Shown piece by piece: positions 16,483 through 24,700 of a stretch of 64,000 nucleotides of DNA (its first letter is position 1; every line of letters begins with the position of its first letter). The position numbers and the translations under genes are program-made. The stretch lies in assembly GCA_039809865.1 (NCBI GenBank), contig JBDHVW010000020.1:35833-99832 (forward strand). Direction: 5' to 3'. Source of the stretch: QWHO01 sp039809865. GTDB taxonomy: Bacteria; Vulcanimicrobiota; Xenobia; Xenobiales; QWHO01. A model generated the notes under the pieces. The model saw nothing but the letters and a program-made list of their open reading frames with translations, ran no database searches and was not told where the DNA came from.

Positions 16483-16839
16483 CTAACTCGCGAGCTCCAG
16501 CGAGGAGCTCGCCTCGAACTCGCTCAGGAGGCGGTCCGCCTCGCAGGCCAGCAGGAGCATCTCCCGGCCCACGTCCAGACTCATGTTGCCGAATTCCTCG
16601 AGCTCGTCCAGGCCCAGCTCGAGCGCCTGGTGGTAGGTCTGCAGGGCACGGTGGAACAGACTCCATTCGGGGCATTGGGAAACCCCGTTGTAGCGCTCCT
16701 CGACCAGGGCGGCCTCGGTCGCCACGGCGGCATAGAGGGCTTCCGGATCGAGACCGGACAGGGCTTTGCGCAGCTTGCGCTCCAGGGATGCATCAGGTTG
16801 CGAAGCCAGCGCGGACTGAAGAAGCCTGGTGTTGAGCAT
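16483..16839 (-). CDS. Hypothetical helical protein
   Basis: 118 residues with AGGAGG 6 bases before ATG. The product is acidic and entirely helical (RALQTYHQALELGLDELEEF, REMLLLACEADRLLSEF), with no signal peptide or membrane segment. It begins 9 bp after the upstream 181-residue gene and is probably co-transcribed with it. I do not recognise the family. A small adaptor or chaperone-like role for its partner would fit the size and acidity but is only a guess. Confidence 0.65.
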   Translation of the reverse strand: MLNTRLLQSALASQPDASLERKLRKALSGLDPEALYAAVATEAALVEERYNGVSQCPEWSLFHRALQTYHQALELGLDELEEFGNMSLDVGREMLLLACEADRLLSEFEASSSLELAS

Positions 16840-16848
16840 GAGAGCCTC

Positions 16849-17394
16849 CTAAAACCTGGGATTGGCCACGCGGCCCGGAGTGTTGTGCTCTCCGGGCGGA
16901 CCGGGCTCGGAGCGCGGGCCACCGGTGGGCGGAGTCCACCCGGGCGGCGCGGGGTCGGGCACGGGATAACCCCGCGGCACCGGCGGCTGATACCCGCCCG
17001 GCGGGTCGAACGGCAGCGTCCCTGGCACCGGCGGCTGATGGCCACCCGGCGGGTCGAACGGCAACGACGGCGGCACCGGACGGCGCAGCTCCGGGCGATG
17101 CGCGTTCTCGCCACCCGGGCCCATCTCGCCCTGGTTGTTGTGGCGCAGGTCGAAAATCGTGCGGTTGATCTCGCGGGCGTCCTGCCACAGCGCCTTCCGC
17201 TCGGTGGCGCTCAGGTCACCGTCCGCCCGATACTGTTGCTCGAGCTTGTTCATCGCAGCCATCGACTGACGCAGAGTCTCCTGCTCGACCAGCGTCAGCG
17301 AGCCGTCCTTCGCACCCGCCTGCTGGCGCGCGCCGAACCAGTCCTGGTTGCGGTCGATCCATTGGCCCTGGGTCGGCTGAGCGATGGTGGGCAT
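16849..17394 (-). CDS. Hypothetical protein with helical N-domain and Pro-rich repeat tail
   Basis: 181 residues with GGAGGAG upstream. Residues 1-90 are polar and helical (WIDRNQDWFGARQQAG, TLRQSMAAMNKLEQQYRADG, LSATERKALWQDAREINRTI), resembling small exported domains that carry EF-hand-like DGxLT segments (DGSLTLVE, DGDLSATE). The rest is disordered, with a 17-residue repeat (SLPFDPPGGHQPPVPG and TLPFDPPGGYQPPVPR) and a Pro/Gly-rich end. There is no classical signal peptide. The N-terminus MPTIAQPTQGQ is leader-like. It pairs with the 118-residue gene downstream. Confidence 0.65.
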   Translation of the reverse strand: MPTIAQPTQGQWIDRNQDWFGARQQAGAKDGSLTLVEQETLRQSMAAMNKLEQQYRADGDLSATERKALWQDAREINRTIFDLRHNNQGEMGPGGENAHRPELRRPVPPSLPFDPPGGHQPPVPGTLPFDPPGGYQPPVPRGYPVPDPAPPGWTPPTGGPRSEPGPPGEHNTPGRVANPRF

Positions 17395-17500
17395 CTGATT
17401 GCGGGCTCCTCCCGGAAATCTCTGAGGTCAGCTTATCGCGGGGCGGATACAGAGGAGCAACAACCCGGCTACAACCCGCTGTCAGGGAAGGGTCTGCCTC

Positions 17501-17535
17501 TTGACCCCGAGACCGAATAAGTGTATTCTATACAC
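17501..17535 (+). promoter_or_regulatory. Promoter with overlapping operator-like palindrome
   Basis: TTGACC (17501-17506) and TATTCT (17524-17529) are exactly 17 bases apart, a standard vegetative promoter. The -10 box lies inside an inverted repeat, GTGTAT TCT ATACAC (17521-17535), so a dimeric repressor could block it. The start codon of the DUF1152 gene is 37 bases downstream. Confidence 0.65.
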
Positions 17536-17565
17536 ACACCCGACGAGCCTGGAGGATTCCGCACG

Positions 17566-18519
17566 ATGACCCTCGGCAGCCTGCCTTTTCTGGACAAACT
17601 CGCCCCCTGCAAGCGCGTTCTGTTAGCCGGGGCCGGAGGCGGATTCGACATCCTGACGGGCGTGCCGCTCTACTTCCACCTGAAGGCGCAGGGGAAAGAG
17701 GTCTTTCTGGCCAGCCTCAGCTTCTCCGAGCTGAAGAAGGCCAACGGGAACTGGCTCAACGACCGCATCCTCGAGGTTACCGCCCAGGCGGGCGGAGAGG
17801 ATCACTACTTTCCCGAGCGCTACCTCAGCGAGTGGTTCCAACAAAATGGCCACACGGTGCCGATTTACTGCTTCCGCACCGCCGGCGCTACCCTGATTCA
17901 GCAGATCTACCAGAAGCTTGTCGACCACCTCGACATCGACGCCATCGTGCTGGTCGACGGAGGCACCGATAGCCTGATGCGCGGCGACGAGCCGGGTCTT
18001 GGCTCTCCGGCCGAGGACATGTCCAGCATCGCCGCCGTTCACCGCCTCGAGAGCGTCCAAACCCGACTGCTCCTCAATCTCGGCTTCGGGGTGGATACCC
18101 ACCACGGCGTCTGCCACGCCCACGTGCTCGAAGCCGTGGCCGATCTGACGCCCACGGGAGACTTCCTGGGCGCCTGGTCTTTGCTGCCCGGCATGCCCGA
18201 GTTCCAGAAGTTCTGCGAGGCCGTTCGCTACGTGTGCGGCAAGATGCCCGGCCACGAGAGCATCGTGACGACCAGCATCGTGGCGGCGGGGGAGGGGAGA
18301 TTCGGCGACCATCACGCCACCGAGCGCACGCACGGCACTCCCCAGTTCATCAACCCCCTGATGAGCATGTACTGGGGGTTCAACCTCGACGGCGTGGCCA
18401 AACGCTGTCTCTATCTCGATTACCTGTTGGAGACCTATGACCGGTGGGATGTCCACCGCGCCATCAGCAACTACCTCCACACCGTCACGCCTCGCGAATG
18501 GCAGACGATTCCGCTGTAA
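17566..18519 (+). CDS. DUF1152 family protein
   Basis: 317 residues from ATG 17566, preceded by GGAGG ten bases away. An in-frame GTG at 17521 lies inside the promoter and is rejected. The N-terminus has a nucleotide-binding-like glycine-rich loop after a strand (RVLLAGAGGGFDILTGVPLY). Other conserved segments are VLVDGGTDSLMRGDEPGLGS, with its acidic cluster, and GVDTHHGVCHAHVLE, with several His, which could bind metal. This composition and length match DUF1152, a cytosolic family of unknown activity found in archaea and bacteria. The C-terminus (LYLDYLLETYDRWDVHRAI) is helical. It appears monocistronic. Confidence 0.75.
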   Translation: MTLGSLPFLDKLAPCKRVLLAGAGGGFDILTGVPLYFHLKAQGKEVFLASLSFSELKKANGNWLNDRILEVTAQAGGEDHYFPERYLSEWFQQNGHTVPIYCFRTAGATLIQQIYQKLVDHLDIDAIVLVDGGTDSLMRGDEPGLGSPAEDMSSIAAVHRLESVQTRLLLNLGFGVDTHHGVCHAHVLEAVADLTPTGDFLGAWSLLPGMPEFQKFCEAVRYVCGKMPGHESIVTTSIVAAGEGRFGDHHATERTHGTPQFINPLMSMYWGFNLDGVAKRCLYLDYLLETYDRWDVHRAISNYLHTVTPREWQTIPL

Positions 18520-18563
18520 CAAAACGGTAATCCTTTTCCAGGAAGGGCCACAGGGCCCGGGGC

Positions 18564-18569
18564 TATCTT
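18564..18569 (+). promoter_or_regulatory. -10-like TATCTT six bases before a small gene
   Basis: TATCTT, then CGGTCG, then ATG 18576, with no Shine-Dalgarno sequence. Same arrangement as at 13318, 31656 (minus), 48710 and 50557. Confidence 0.4.
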
Positions 18570-18575
18570 CGGTCG

Positions 18576-18743
18576 ATGAAGACTGAAGCGATCAAGAACG
18601 TCCCCACTCCGCACCCCACGGCGACGAACAACGGCAGCCACCCCGGCCAGGGGCCCTGCGCGCATTGGTCCGCTCCGACCGAACCCGTCGACACCAGCTC
18701 AGCTGCGAGGCCGTCTTCGACGACCAGGTTTGCAACCAGATGA
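18576..18743 (+). CDS. Small Thr/Pro-rich peptide (55 residues), putative
   Basis: ATG 18576 to TGA 18741-18743. The product (KTEAIKNVPTPHPTATNNGS at the start) is polar and disordered, with one Cys. It has no ribosome site but a -10-like hexamer six bases ahead. It ends 19 bases before the start of the next small gene, whose ribosome site follows its stop, so both could be on one transcript. Nothing else supports translation. Confidence 0.35.
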   Translation: MKTEAIKNVPTPHPTATNNGSHPGQGPCAHWSAPTEPVDTSSAARPSSTTRFATR

Positions 18744-18762
18744 ACGGAGGGGAGAACGTCCA

Positions 18763-18984
18763 GTGACGATCACCATCAGCCGCAGCACCGATTCCAGCTC
18801 CCAGACGAGGATCACCCCCGCCGAGACCAGCACTGCGCCCTCCGGCGAAGCCAGCAGGCAGAACGACCCGGTCGACAAGACGGAAATCCGCGCCTGTCAC
18901 GGAGAGCTTCACGAGGCAGTCGAAGACAGAAACTTCGAGCTGGCCAACATCATCAAAGGGAACTGCGCTTTTCTCGAGGCGTGA
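18763..18984 (+). CDS. Small hypothetical protein (73 residues)
   Basis: GTG 18763 with GGAGGGGAG nine bases upstream. The first 45 residues are Ser/Thr-rich and disordered (TITISRSTDSSSQTRITPAE). The last 28 form an amphipathic helix-helix unit (CHGELHEAVEDRNFELANII) ending KGNCAFLEA, which resembles the small ankyrin- or Hsp-adaptor-like motif found at the end of some effector-type proteins (weak resemblance). It is convergent with the aconitase gene, 23 bp apart. Family unknown. Confidence 0.55.
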   Translation: MTITISRSTDSSSQTRITPAETSTAPSGEASRQNDPVDKTEIRACHGELHEAVEDRNFELANIIKGNCAFLEA

Positions 18985-19007
18985 ACCCCTGAGGGTAATC
19001 GCGATCC

Positions 19008-21275
19008 CTAGGCTTTAGCGGCCTTCTCCCGCGCGCGCACCGAGTTCATAGCCGAGCCGGCCTTGAACCACTCGATCTGCTCCGGCGTCATGGTGTGCTT
19101 GAGCGTGAGGCTGTGCTTGTTGCCGTCCGCATCGGTGACGATGGCCATTACCGGCTTGCCCGGCTCGAGCTCGGCCAGACCCGTCAGCGTGACCAGGTCG
19201 CCTTTGTTGATGCGGTTGTAATCCTCCGGCTGGTCGAACGTCAGCGGCAGGATGCCCTGCTTCTTCAGGTTCGTCTCGTGAATGCGCGCGAACGAGCGCG
19301 TGATGACCGCCTTCACACCGAAAAGGCGCGGCGACATGGCCGCGTGCTCGCGAGAGGAGCCCTCGCCGTAATTGCTATCACCCACCACGATCGAACCGCC
19401 CCGCTCGGCCTGCAGCCTCTTGGCTTCGAGCGCCCAGAACGAAGCAGGGCGCTGCACGCCGCAGACATCCATCATCACCGGCTCGGCCGGCTTGCCGGTG
19501 GCGGCATCCACGGCGCCGTGCAGCATGTTGTGGCTGATGCCCGTGAGGTGGCCGCGCAGGGGCAACCAGACCTTACCGGCGGGCGAGATGTGGTCGGTGG
19601 TCGTCTGGCCCATCGTCTTGATCAGCACCGGCAGATCGGTGTAATCCTGGCCGTCCCAGGCCGCGAAGGGCTGCAGGATCTCCAGGCGCTCCGACTTCGG
19701 ATCCACCTTGACCTGCACCGCGGAGCGGTCCTCGGGGGGAGCCGCGAAGCCGTCCCAGCTGATGACGAACCCATCGGGGGGCAGCTCGGGAGCGGTGGGC
19801 GGGTCGAACTTCAGACCCTCCAGCGTGTCGGTGACCGGGTTGAAGTCGAGGCGCCCCGCCAGCGCGGCCGCCATCACCACCTCGGGCGAGGCGATGAACG
19901 CCAGCGTGTCGGGGTTGCCGTCGTTGCGCTTGGGGAAGTTGCGGTTGTAGCTGGTGAGGATGGCGTTGGTCTCGCCCGGAGCCACATCCTGGCGGTTCCA
20001 CATGCCGATGCAGGGCCCGCAGGCGTTGGCCAGCACCACCGCGCCCACCTCGTGGAAGGCCTTCATCTGGCCGTCGCGCTGGATGGTCTCGAAGACTTGC
20101 TGCGAGCCCGGCGTCACCATCAGGTTGGAGCGAGCCTTGATGCCCTTGGCGTGGGCCTGGCGGGCGATGTTGGCGGCCCGCTCGAGGTCCTCGTAGCTGG
20201 AGTTGGTGCACGAGCCGATCAGGCAGGCGCGGTAGGTCTGGGGGAAGTGCTCGGGCTCGATCTCGTCCTTCAGCGCCGAAATAGGCCGGGCGCGGTCGGG
20301 GGAGTGGGGTCCCACGATGTAGGGCTCCAGGGTGCTCAAATCGAGCTCGAGGATCTCGTCGAAATACTTCTCGGGCTCGGCCTCGACCTCGGGGTCGGCC
20401 GTCAGGAACTCGCGATACTTCTCGGCCAGCTCGGCCACGTCGCCGCGCTCGGTGGCGCGCAGATAGGCGGCCGTGCGGTCATCGAAGGAGAAGACCGAGG
20501 TCGTGGCGCCCAGCTCGGCACCCATGTTGGTGATGGTGGCCCGGCCGGTGGCGCTGATCGAGCGCGCTCCCTCGCCGAAGTACTCCACGATCTTGTTGGT
20601 GCCGCCCGCGGTGGTGAGCTTGCCGCAGACCCACAAAATGATGTCCTTGGGCGCCGTCCAGCCGCTCAGCTTGCCCTTGAGGTGCACGCCCACCAGGCGC
20701 GGCGAGCGCACTTCCCAGGGCAGCCCGGCCATGACCTCGGCCGCATCCGCGCCGCCCACGCCGCAGGCCAGCATTCCCAGGCCGCCAGCATTGGGGGTGT
20801 GGGAATCGGTGCCGATCATCAACCCGCCGGGGAAGGCGTACTTCTCCAGCACGACCTGGTGGATGATGCCGCTGCCCGGCTTCCAGAAGCCCAGCCCGTA
20901 GCGCGCGCCAGCGCTCTTGAGGAAGGCGTAGACCTCGTTGTTCTCCTCCAGGGCCTTCTCGAGGTCGGGGCGGGCACCCGCCTGGGCGCGGATGAGGTGG
21001 TCGCAGTGGATGGTGCTGGGCACCGCGGCCTCGTCGCGCTGGGCCTGCATGAACTGCAACATGGCCATCTGGGCGGTGGCGTCCTGCAGGGCCACGCGGT
21101 CGGGCTGCAGCAACAGCATTCCCTCGCCGCGCACGGCCGGGGGCGCCTGGCCCGCGATCAGGTGGGAATAGAGGATCTTCTCGGTGGCCGTCAGCTGGTT
21201 CCGGCCGAGCACCATGCGGATCGCTTCCTGCTTGGCGGGGAAGGATTCGTAGAGGGCTTTGATGCGATTCAGCAT
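19008..21275 (-). CDS. acn: Aconitate hydratase, mitochondrial type
   Basis: 755 residues, matching the length of mitochondrial-type aconitases rather than the longer AcnA/IRP form. The three cysteines that hold the 4Fe-4S cluster are Cys356 (LIGSCTNSS), Cys419 and Cys422 (NACGPCIGMW). The swivel domain contains VVGDSNYGEGSSREHAA. It isomerises citrate to isocitrate in the TCA cycle. TAAGGAG precedes the ATG at a normal distance. It lies 13 bp after rsfS on the same strand, so a nadD-rsfS-acn unit is likely. All active-site segments inspected are intact. Confidence 0.95.
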   Translation of the reverse strand: MLNRIKALYESFPAKQEAIRMVLGRNQLTATEKILYSHLIAGQAPPAVRGEGMLLLQPDRVALQDATAQMAMLQFMQAQRDEAAVPSTIHCDHLIRAQAGARPDLEKALEENNEVYAFLKSAGARYGLGFWKPGSGIIHQVVLEKYAFPGGLMIGTDSHTPNAGGLGMLACGVGGADAAEVMAGLPWEVRSPRLVGVHLKGKLSGWTAPKDIILWVCGKLTTAGGTNKIVEYFGEGARSISATGRATITNMGAELGATTSVFSFDDRTAAYLRATERGDVAELAEKYREFLTADPEVEAEPEKYFDEILELDLSTLEPYIVGPHSPDRARPISALKDEIEPEHFPQTYRACLIGSCTNSSYEDLERAANIARQAHAKGIKARSNLMVTPGSQQVFETIQRDGQMKAFHEVGAVVLANACGPCIGMWNRQDVAPGETNAILTSYNRNFPKRNDGNPDTLAFIASPEVVMAAALAGRLDFNPVTDTLEGLKFDPPTAPELPPDGFVISWDGFAAPPEDRSAVQVKVDPKSERLEILQPFAAWDGQDYTDLPVLIKTMGQTTTDHISPAGKVWLPLRGHLTGISHNMLHGAVDAATGKPAEPVMMDVCGVQRPASFWALEAKRLQAERGGSIVVGDSNYGEGSSREHAAMSPRLFGVKAVITRSFARIHETNLKKQGILPLTFDQPEDYNRINKGDLVTLTGLAELEPGKPVMAIVTDADGNKHSLTLKHTMTPEQIEWFKAGSAMNSVRAREKAAKA

Positions 21276-21288
21276 GGCGATGTTCTCC

Positions 21289-21660
21289 TTAATTGCGCTG
21301 GCCGATACCGGCCGGTTGATCGTTGGATTCGTAAATCACGCGGGCCTGGCTCCACAGGCCTTCGAGGTCGTAGAAGCGACGCTCGGCTTCGAGGAAGATG
21401 TGCACGACCACGGTGCCGTAGTCGACCAGGATCCAGGAGGCCTCCCGCATGCCCTGCAGCTTGCCGGAAAGCTTCTGGAGCCCCAGCTTCTCGTCGATGG
21501 CCCGGGCGATGTCGCGGGTCTGGATGCGCGTGGGGGCGCTCACCACCACGAAGTAGTCACACATGATGGAGATCTGGCTCAGGTCGAGGATGACGACGCC
21601 GCGCCCCAGTTTGTCTTCTGCCACCTCGGCTGCCAGCCGTGCGATGTCAATCGGTTCCAA
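21289..21660 (-). CDS. rsfS: Ribosomal silencing factor RsfS (Iojap)
   Basis: 123 residues from TTG 21660, with AGGAGA just upstream. The Iojap/RsfS core is clear: ARLAAEVAEDKLGRGVVILD, SIMCDYFVVVSAPTRIQTR, then GMREASWILVDYGTVVVHIF and RRFYDLEGLWSQA. RsfS binds ribosomal protein L14 and blocks subunit joining when nutrients are scarce. Downstream of nadD it is in its usual genomic place, although here a 46-bp triple repeat separates the two genes. The C-terminal 15 residues are a short polar tail. Confidence 0.95.
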   Translation of the reverse strand: MEPIDIARLAAEVAEDKLGRGVVILDLSQISIMCDYFVVVSAPTRIQTRDIARAIDEKLGLQKLSGKLQGMREASWILVDYGTVVVHIFLEAERRFYDLEGLWSQARVIYESNDQPAGIGQRN

Positions 21661-21675
21661 AGGTTCTCCTACAAA

Positions 21676-21810
21676 TCTGCGTAACTTCGCTCGCCTTCGG
21701 CTCGCTGCGCGCTACGCTAATTCTGCGTAACTTCGCTCGCCTTCGGCTCGCTGCGCGCTACGCTAATTCTGCGTAACTTCGCTCGCCTTCGGCTCGCTGC
21801 GCGCTACGCT
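21676..21810. repeat. Three tandem copies of a 46-bp unit
   Basis: Copies at 21676-21721, 21722-21767 and 21768-21810 (last one incomplete) are identical over the shared part. Each begins TCTGCGTAACTTCGCTCG and ends GCTACGCTAA(T). Each unit has short inverted ends (GCGTA/TACGC) and an internal repeat of GCTCGC, so each could fold. The array sits between nadD (stop 21822) and rsfS (start 21660), in transcribed spacer. Confidence 0.95.
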
Positions 21811-21821
21811 TGCTTTCATTC

Positions 21822-22412
21822 TCAGCGAAAAAGACCCTGCTCCTCGATGCGGGCTCGTACAGCCTCGGGCACCAGGTAGCGGATCGAGCGTCCCTCGAGG
21901 CGGCGCTGGCGGATGTCCGAGGCGGAGATCTCCAGGGCCGGCATGTCGAAACGCACAATTTTAGCACGGTTCGTCAAACTCAGCGAGTCCAGGTGGCGCT
22001 CCAGCTCGGACCAGTCGAATCCGGGCCGCCGCGCCGCCACGAACGAGCCCAGCATCCCCAGCAGGCGGTCCAGATCCTTCCAGGGAGAGCGGAGCAGCGA
22101 GTCGGCCCCGGTCAGGAAGTGATAATCGTGACCCTCGGGCAGCCGCGCCACGGTCTCGACCGTGTAATTGGAGCCCGGGTGGTCGAGCTCGATGCGGGAG
22201 ACTTCGAAATAGGGATTGCTCTCGACCGCCAGCTGGACCAGCCGGAAGCGCTCCTCGGCGGGCGCGATGCCCTGGGAGCGGTGGGGTGGGACGGGGTTGG
22301 GGATGAACCAGACCCGGTCCAGCTTGAATTTTTCCCGCGCTTCCTCGCCCAGGCGCAAATGTCCCAGGTGGATGGGGTTGAACGTGCCCCCCAAAAGGCC
22401 GATCTTCGCCAC
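21822..22412 (-). CDS. nadD: Nicotinate-nucleotide adenylyltransferase
   Basis: 196 residues from GTG 22412. The nucleotidyltransferase signature GGTFNPIHLGH (8-18) binds ATP. PNPVPPHR and the GADSLLRSPWKDLDRLL segment are typical of NadD. ISASDIRQRRLEGRSIRYLV near the C-terminus contains the second conserved ATP-phosphate motif (ISxSxIR). The enzyme makes deamido-NAD from nicotinate mononucleotide in NAD synthesis. It is the first gene of a probable nadD-rsfS-acn unit, and it diverges from lptD across a 136-bp gap. Confidence 0.95.
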   Translation of the reverse strand: MAKIGLLGGTFNPIHLGHLRLGEEAREKFKLDRVWFIPNPVPPHRSQGIAPAEERFRLVQLAVESNPYFEVSRIELDHPGSNYTVETVARLPEGHDYHFLTGADSLLRSPWKDLDRLLGMLGSFVAARRPGFDWSELERHLDSLSLTNRAKIVRFDMPALEISASDIRQRRLEGRSIRYLVPEAVRARIEEQGLFR

Positions 22413-22548
22413 GAAAACAGACCTTTGCGAGCTGCAGCGTAGACTCCTGGAGTTTAAGAATCTTCAAGAATAGTGCGCCTGTTCGACCCCGCCGAAACGG
22501 CTTCTTTTGTAGACAGGAACAGGGGAGGCGTGGCAGAATTGCCTTCAA

Positions 22549-24600
22549 ATGCGCCCCCGGATGCGCCTGTGGATCGTCGTGCTCTTCGCCTGGCTTGCGC
22601 TGGTCGGAAGCGCGGCGGCGCAGAGCCAAGAGCGCCTGTATCTTCAGGCCGACAGCGTCAAATCAGAGAACGGCAAGACCGTGGCTTCCGGTCATGTGCG
22701 CGCCGAGATCGCCGGTGTGCGCCTGGATTGCGACTACCTCGAGTATGACGAGGCCACCAGCATCGTGGGCGCCCGCGGCGACTGCGTTTTCTATTTTCAG
22801 GACAGCTTCCTGGCGGCCGACAGCGTCGACTTCAATACCCGCGGGCAGATGGCGCGCCTCACGATGGTGTCGGGGCGAGCGCGCGACTTCCTGGTGGACA
22901 AGCGCAACGTCCAGCAGGACCTGTTTTTCTGGGCGGACGAGGTGACGTGGCGTCCCGATAAGGTCGAGGCCACCAACGCCGTCCTGACGAGCTGCGAATT
23001 TCCCCCCGGACGCACCGACTACACTCTGGAGTCGGCCCTGCTCGAGATCTTTCCCAAGAACCGCATCACCGCCAGCGACGCCAAGCTGGTGCTGGGCGAT
23101 ACGCCCATTTATACGCTTCCCACGGTCAACCTGTCGCTCACCAGCCAGGCCCCCCAGCGCGTGCAGCCGTTCTTCCCCCTGGTGGGCCACAATGGTGTGG
23201 ATGGGCTGTTCCTGCGCAACTCCTTCGACTACACGCTGGGCGATCACAACTACGGTCAGATTCTGTTGGATGTCTACCAGCACAGTGGACTTGGCGCCGG
23301 CCTCAAGCACCATTACTCGTTCGGCGAGATCGGCGGCGGCGATCTCTACTTTTACGAGCTGCGCGGGCGCCAGTCCAATCGCTCGCGCTACCAGGTCAAC
23401 AGTAACACCGCTTTGAAGCCCGACCGCTACTCCACGCTGACCCTGAACTACAGCGCCAACAAGTTCGAGCTTCCGGGCTTCGTCTCGCCCGCCCAGGAGA
23501 ACGCCCAGATCGACTACCGGCGCGACACCGATGTGCAGCAGCTCCAACTCCTGGCCAACTACAGCCGGTTGGGCGACAACCAGAACGTGGTCACGCGGTT
23601 GTTCTATCACCTGAATCTGACGGACGAGCTCTCCACCCGTTGGGCTGCCGACTACTACCGCACCACGACGGCCGTGGGTGGCACCACCAATCGCTACCAC
23701 CTGCTCGGCTCGCTGAACCACCAGACCGAGCTCTTCGACTCGGCGCTGGATCTCGAGCGGAGTGGGGGCGATTCGACCTTCTATTACCTGAACCGCAGCC
23801 CCGAGGTCAGCATCCGCTCCAAGTCGCTGTATCTGGGGCCGGTGCCTATCCAGGTGGCGGGCGCCTTTGGCAGCCTCTTCGAGTCGCCCAGTAACTTCGG
23901 CACCACCCGGGGCGATCTCAAGCTGACCATTCCGGACCAGGAGATTAACTTCGGCTCGGGCCGCTTCCTGGCGGGCGGCGGAGCGCGCCAGATGCTGTAT
24001 GGCAGCGGTGATGCCCAGTACGTGCTGGCCGCTCGCGGCTCGTATCTGCAGAACATCGGCTCCAACGCGGTGGCCCGCATCGACTACAACTGGCAGGACC
24101 CCAACGGCTACTCGCCCTTCCAGCACGACCTGCAGTTCCAGTATCAGACGTTGACGGGCGGCCTCGAGCTCTACGATTCCGACACCTGGAAGCTGGGCGC
24201 CCTGGCGGGCTATGACCTCAACGGCGATCGGCTGCACGACCTCATCCCGCGCCTGGACGTCCATCCGTCCGACGGTTTCCGGGTCATCGCGAGCTCGAAC
24301 TACGATCCCAACTTCAAGATCTGGCGCAGCGTCGACTCCCAGATCCGTTTCAACCTGACCGACGACATCTCGGTCGCCTCCTGGAACCTGTATGACCTGG
24401 TCAACCAGCGCATCACCTACCAGGACTACCAGCTCAACGTCAAGCAGCACGACTGGACGGCCAGCGTGGTTTATCGCGGCGTCCAGAACGAAGTCTTCTT
24501 CCAGTTCTCGCTCAACGCGTTCCCGCTGCAGCAGCCCCAGATCGGGCCCACCTATGACCGGCCGATCCTGCCCAACACCAACCAGCCTTACCTGCGCTAG
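22549..24600 (+). CDS. lptD: LPS-assembly outer-membrane protein LptD
   Basis: 683 residues. The start is ATG 22549 (or 22561, four codons on). A signal peptide is cleaved near residue 25 (LFAWLALVGSAAAQSQ). An OstA/LptA-type N-domain follows (LQADSVKSENGKTVASGHVR, LDCDYLEYDEATSIVGARG), then a long beta-strand-rich region with alternating aromatic residues (NYGQILLDVYQHSGLGAGLK and similar) forming the C-terminal barrel. It inserts LPS into the outer membrane, which indicates a diderm cell with an LPS-type outer leaflet. The last residue is Arg rather than the usual aromatic. No other lpt genes are nearby. Confidence 0.85.
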   Translation: MRPRMRLWIVVLFAWLALVGSAAAQSQERLYLQADSVKSENGKTVASGHVRAEIAGVRLDCDYLEYDEATSIVGARGDCVFYFQDSFLAADSVDFNTRGQMARLTMVSGRARDFLVDKRNVQQDLFFWADEVTWRPDKVEATNAVLTSCEFPPGRTDYTLESALLEIFPKNRITASDAKLVLGDTPIYTLPTVNLSLTSQAPQRVQPFFPLVGHNGVDGLFLRNSFDYTLGDHNYGQILLDVYQHSGLGAGLKHHYSFGEIGGGDLYFYELRGRQSNRSRYQVNSNTALKPDRYSTLTLNYSANKFELPGFVSPAQENAQIDYRRDTDVQQLQLLANYSRLGDNQNVVTRLFYHLNLTDELSTRWAADYYRTTTAVGGTTNRYHLLGSLNHQTELFDSALDLERSGGDSTFYYLNRSPEVSIRSKSLYLGPVPIQVAGAFGSLFESPSNFGTTRGDLKLTIPDQEINFGSGRFLAGGGARQMLYGSGDAQYVLAARGSYLQNIGSNAVARIDYNWQDPNGYSPFQHDLQFQYQTLTGGLELYDSDTWKLGALAGYDLNGDRLHDLIPRLDVHPSDGFRVIASSNYDPNFKIWRSVDSQIRFNLTDDISVASWNLYDLVNQRITYQDYQLNVKQHDWTASVVYRGVQNEVFFQFSLNAFPLQQPQIGPTYDRPILPNTNQPYLR

Positions 24601-24611
24601 GGAATCGAGGG

Positions 24612-24632
24612 GTCAACGGTCGACAGTCAACA
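24612..24632. repeat. Heptanucleotide tandem repeat, three units
   Basis: GTCAACG, GTCGACA, GTCAACA just after lptD. Two of the three units are identical to units of the five-copy array at 10234-10268, about 14 kb away, and both arrays are followed by GTAGA. Confidence 0.85.
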
Positions 24633-24644
24633 GTAGAAATGAAA

Positions 24645-24669
24645 AGTGGCCGGCTTGCGACCGGCCACT
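24645..24669. terminator. Bidirectional hairpin between lptD and the pseudoprotease gene
   Basis: AGTGGCCGG (24645-24653), loop CTTGCGA, CCGGCCACT (24661-24669). The 9-bp perfect stem lies between two convergent genes. On the minus-strand side it is followed by TTTCAT, a weak T-run. Confidence 0.7.
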
Positions 24670-24696
24670 CTCAACTCTGAACTCTCGACTCTAAAC
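24669..24696. repeat. Second heptamer array, four units
   Basis: TCTCAAC, TCTGAAC, TCTCGAC, TCTAAAC in tandem, consensus TCTNNAC. It directly abuts the hairpin and ends 4 bases before the stop codon of the convergent gene. The unit is different from the array on the other side of the hairpin. Confidence 0.85.
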
Positions 24697-24700
24697 TAAG

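Noticed and set aside
21676..21810. 46-bp repeats as a CRISPR array
   Set aside because: Copies are directly adjacent, with no unique spacers and no cas genes near.
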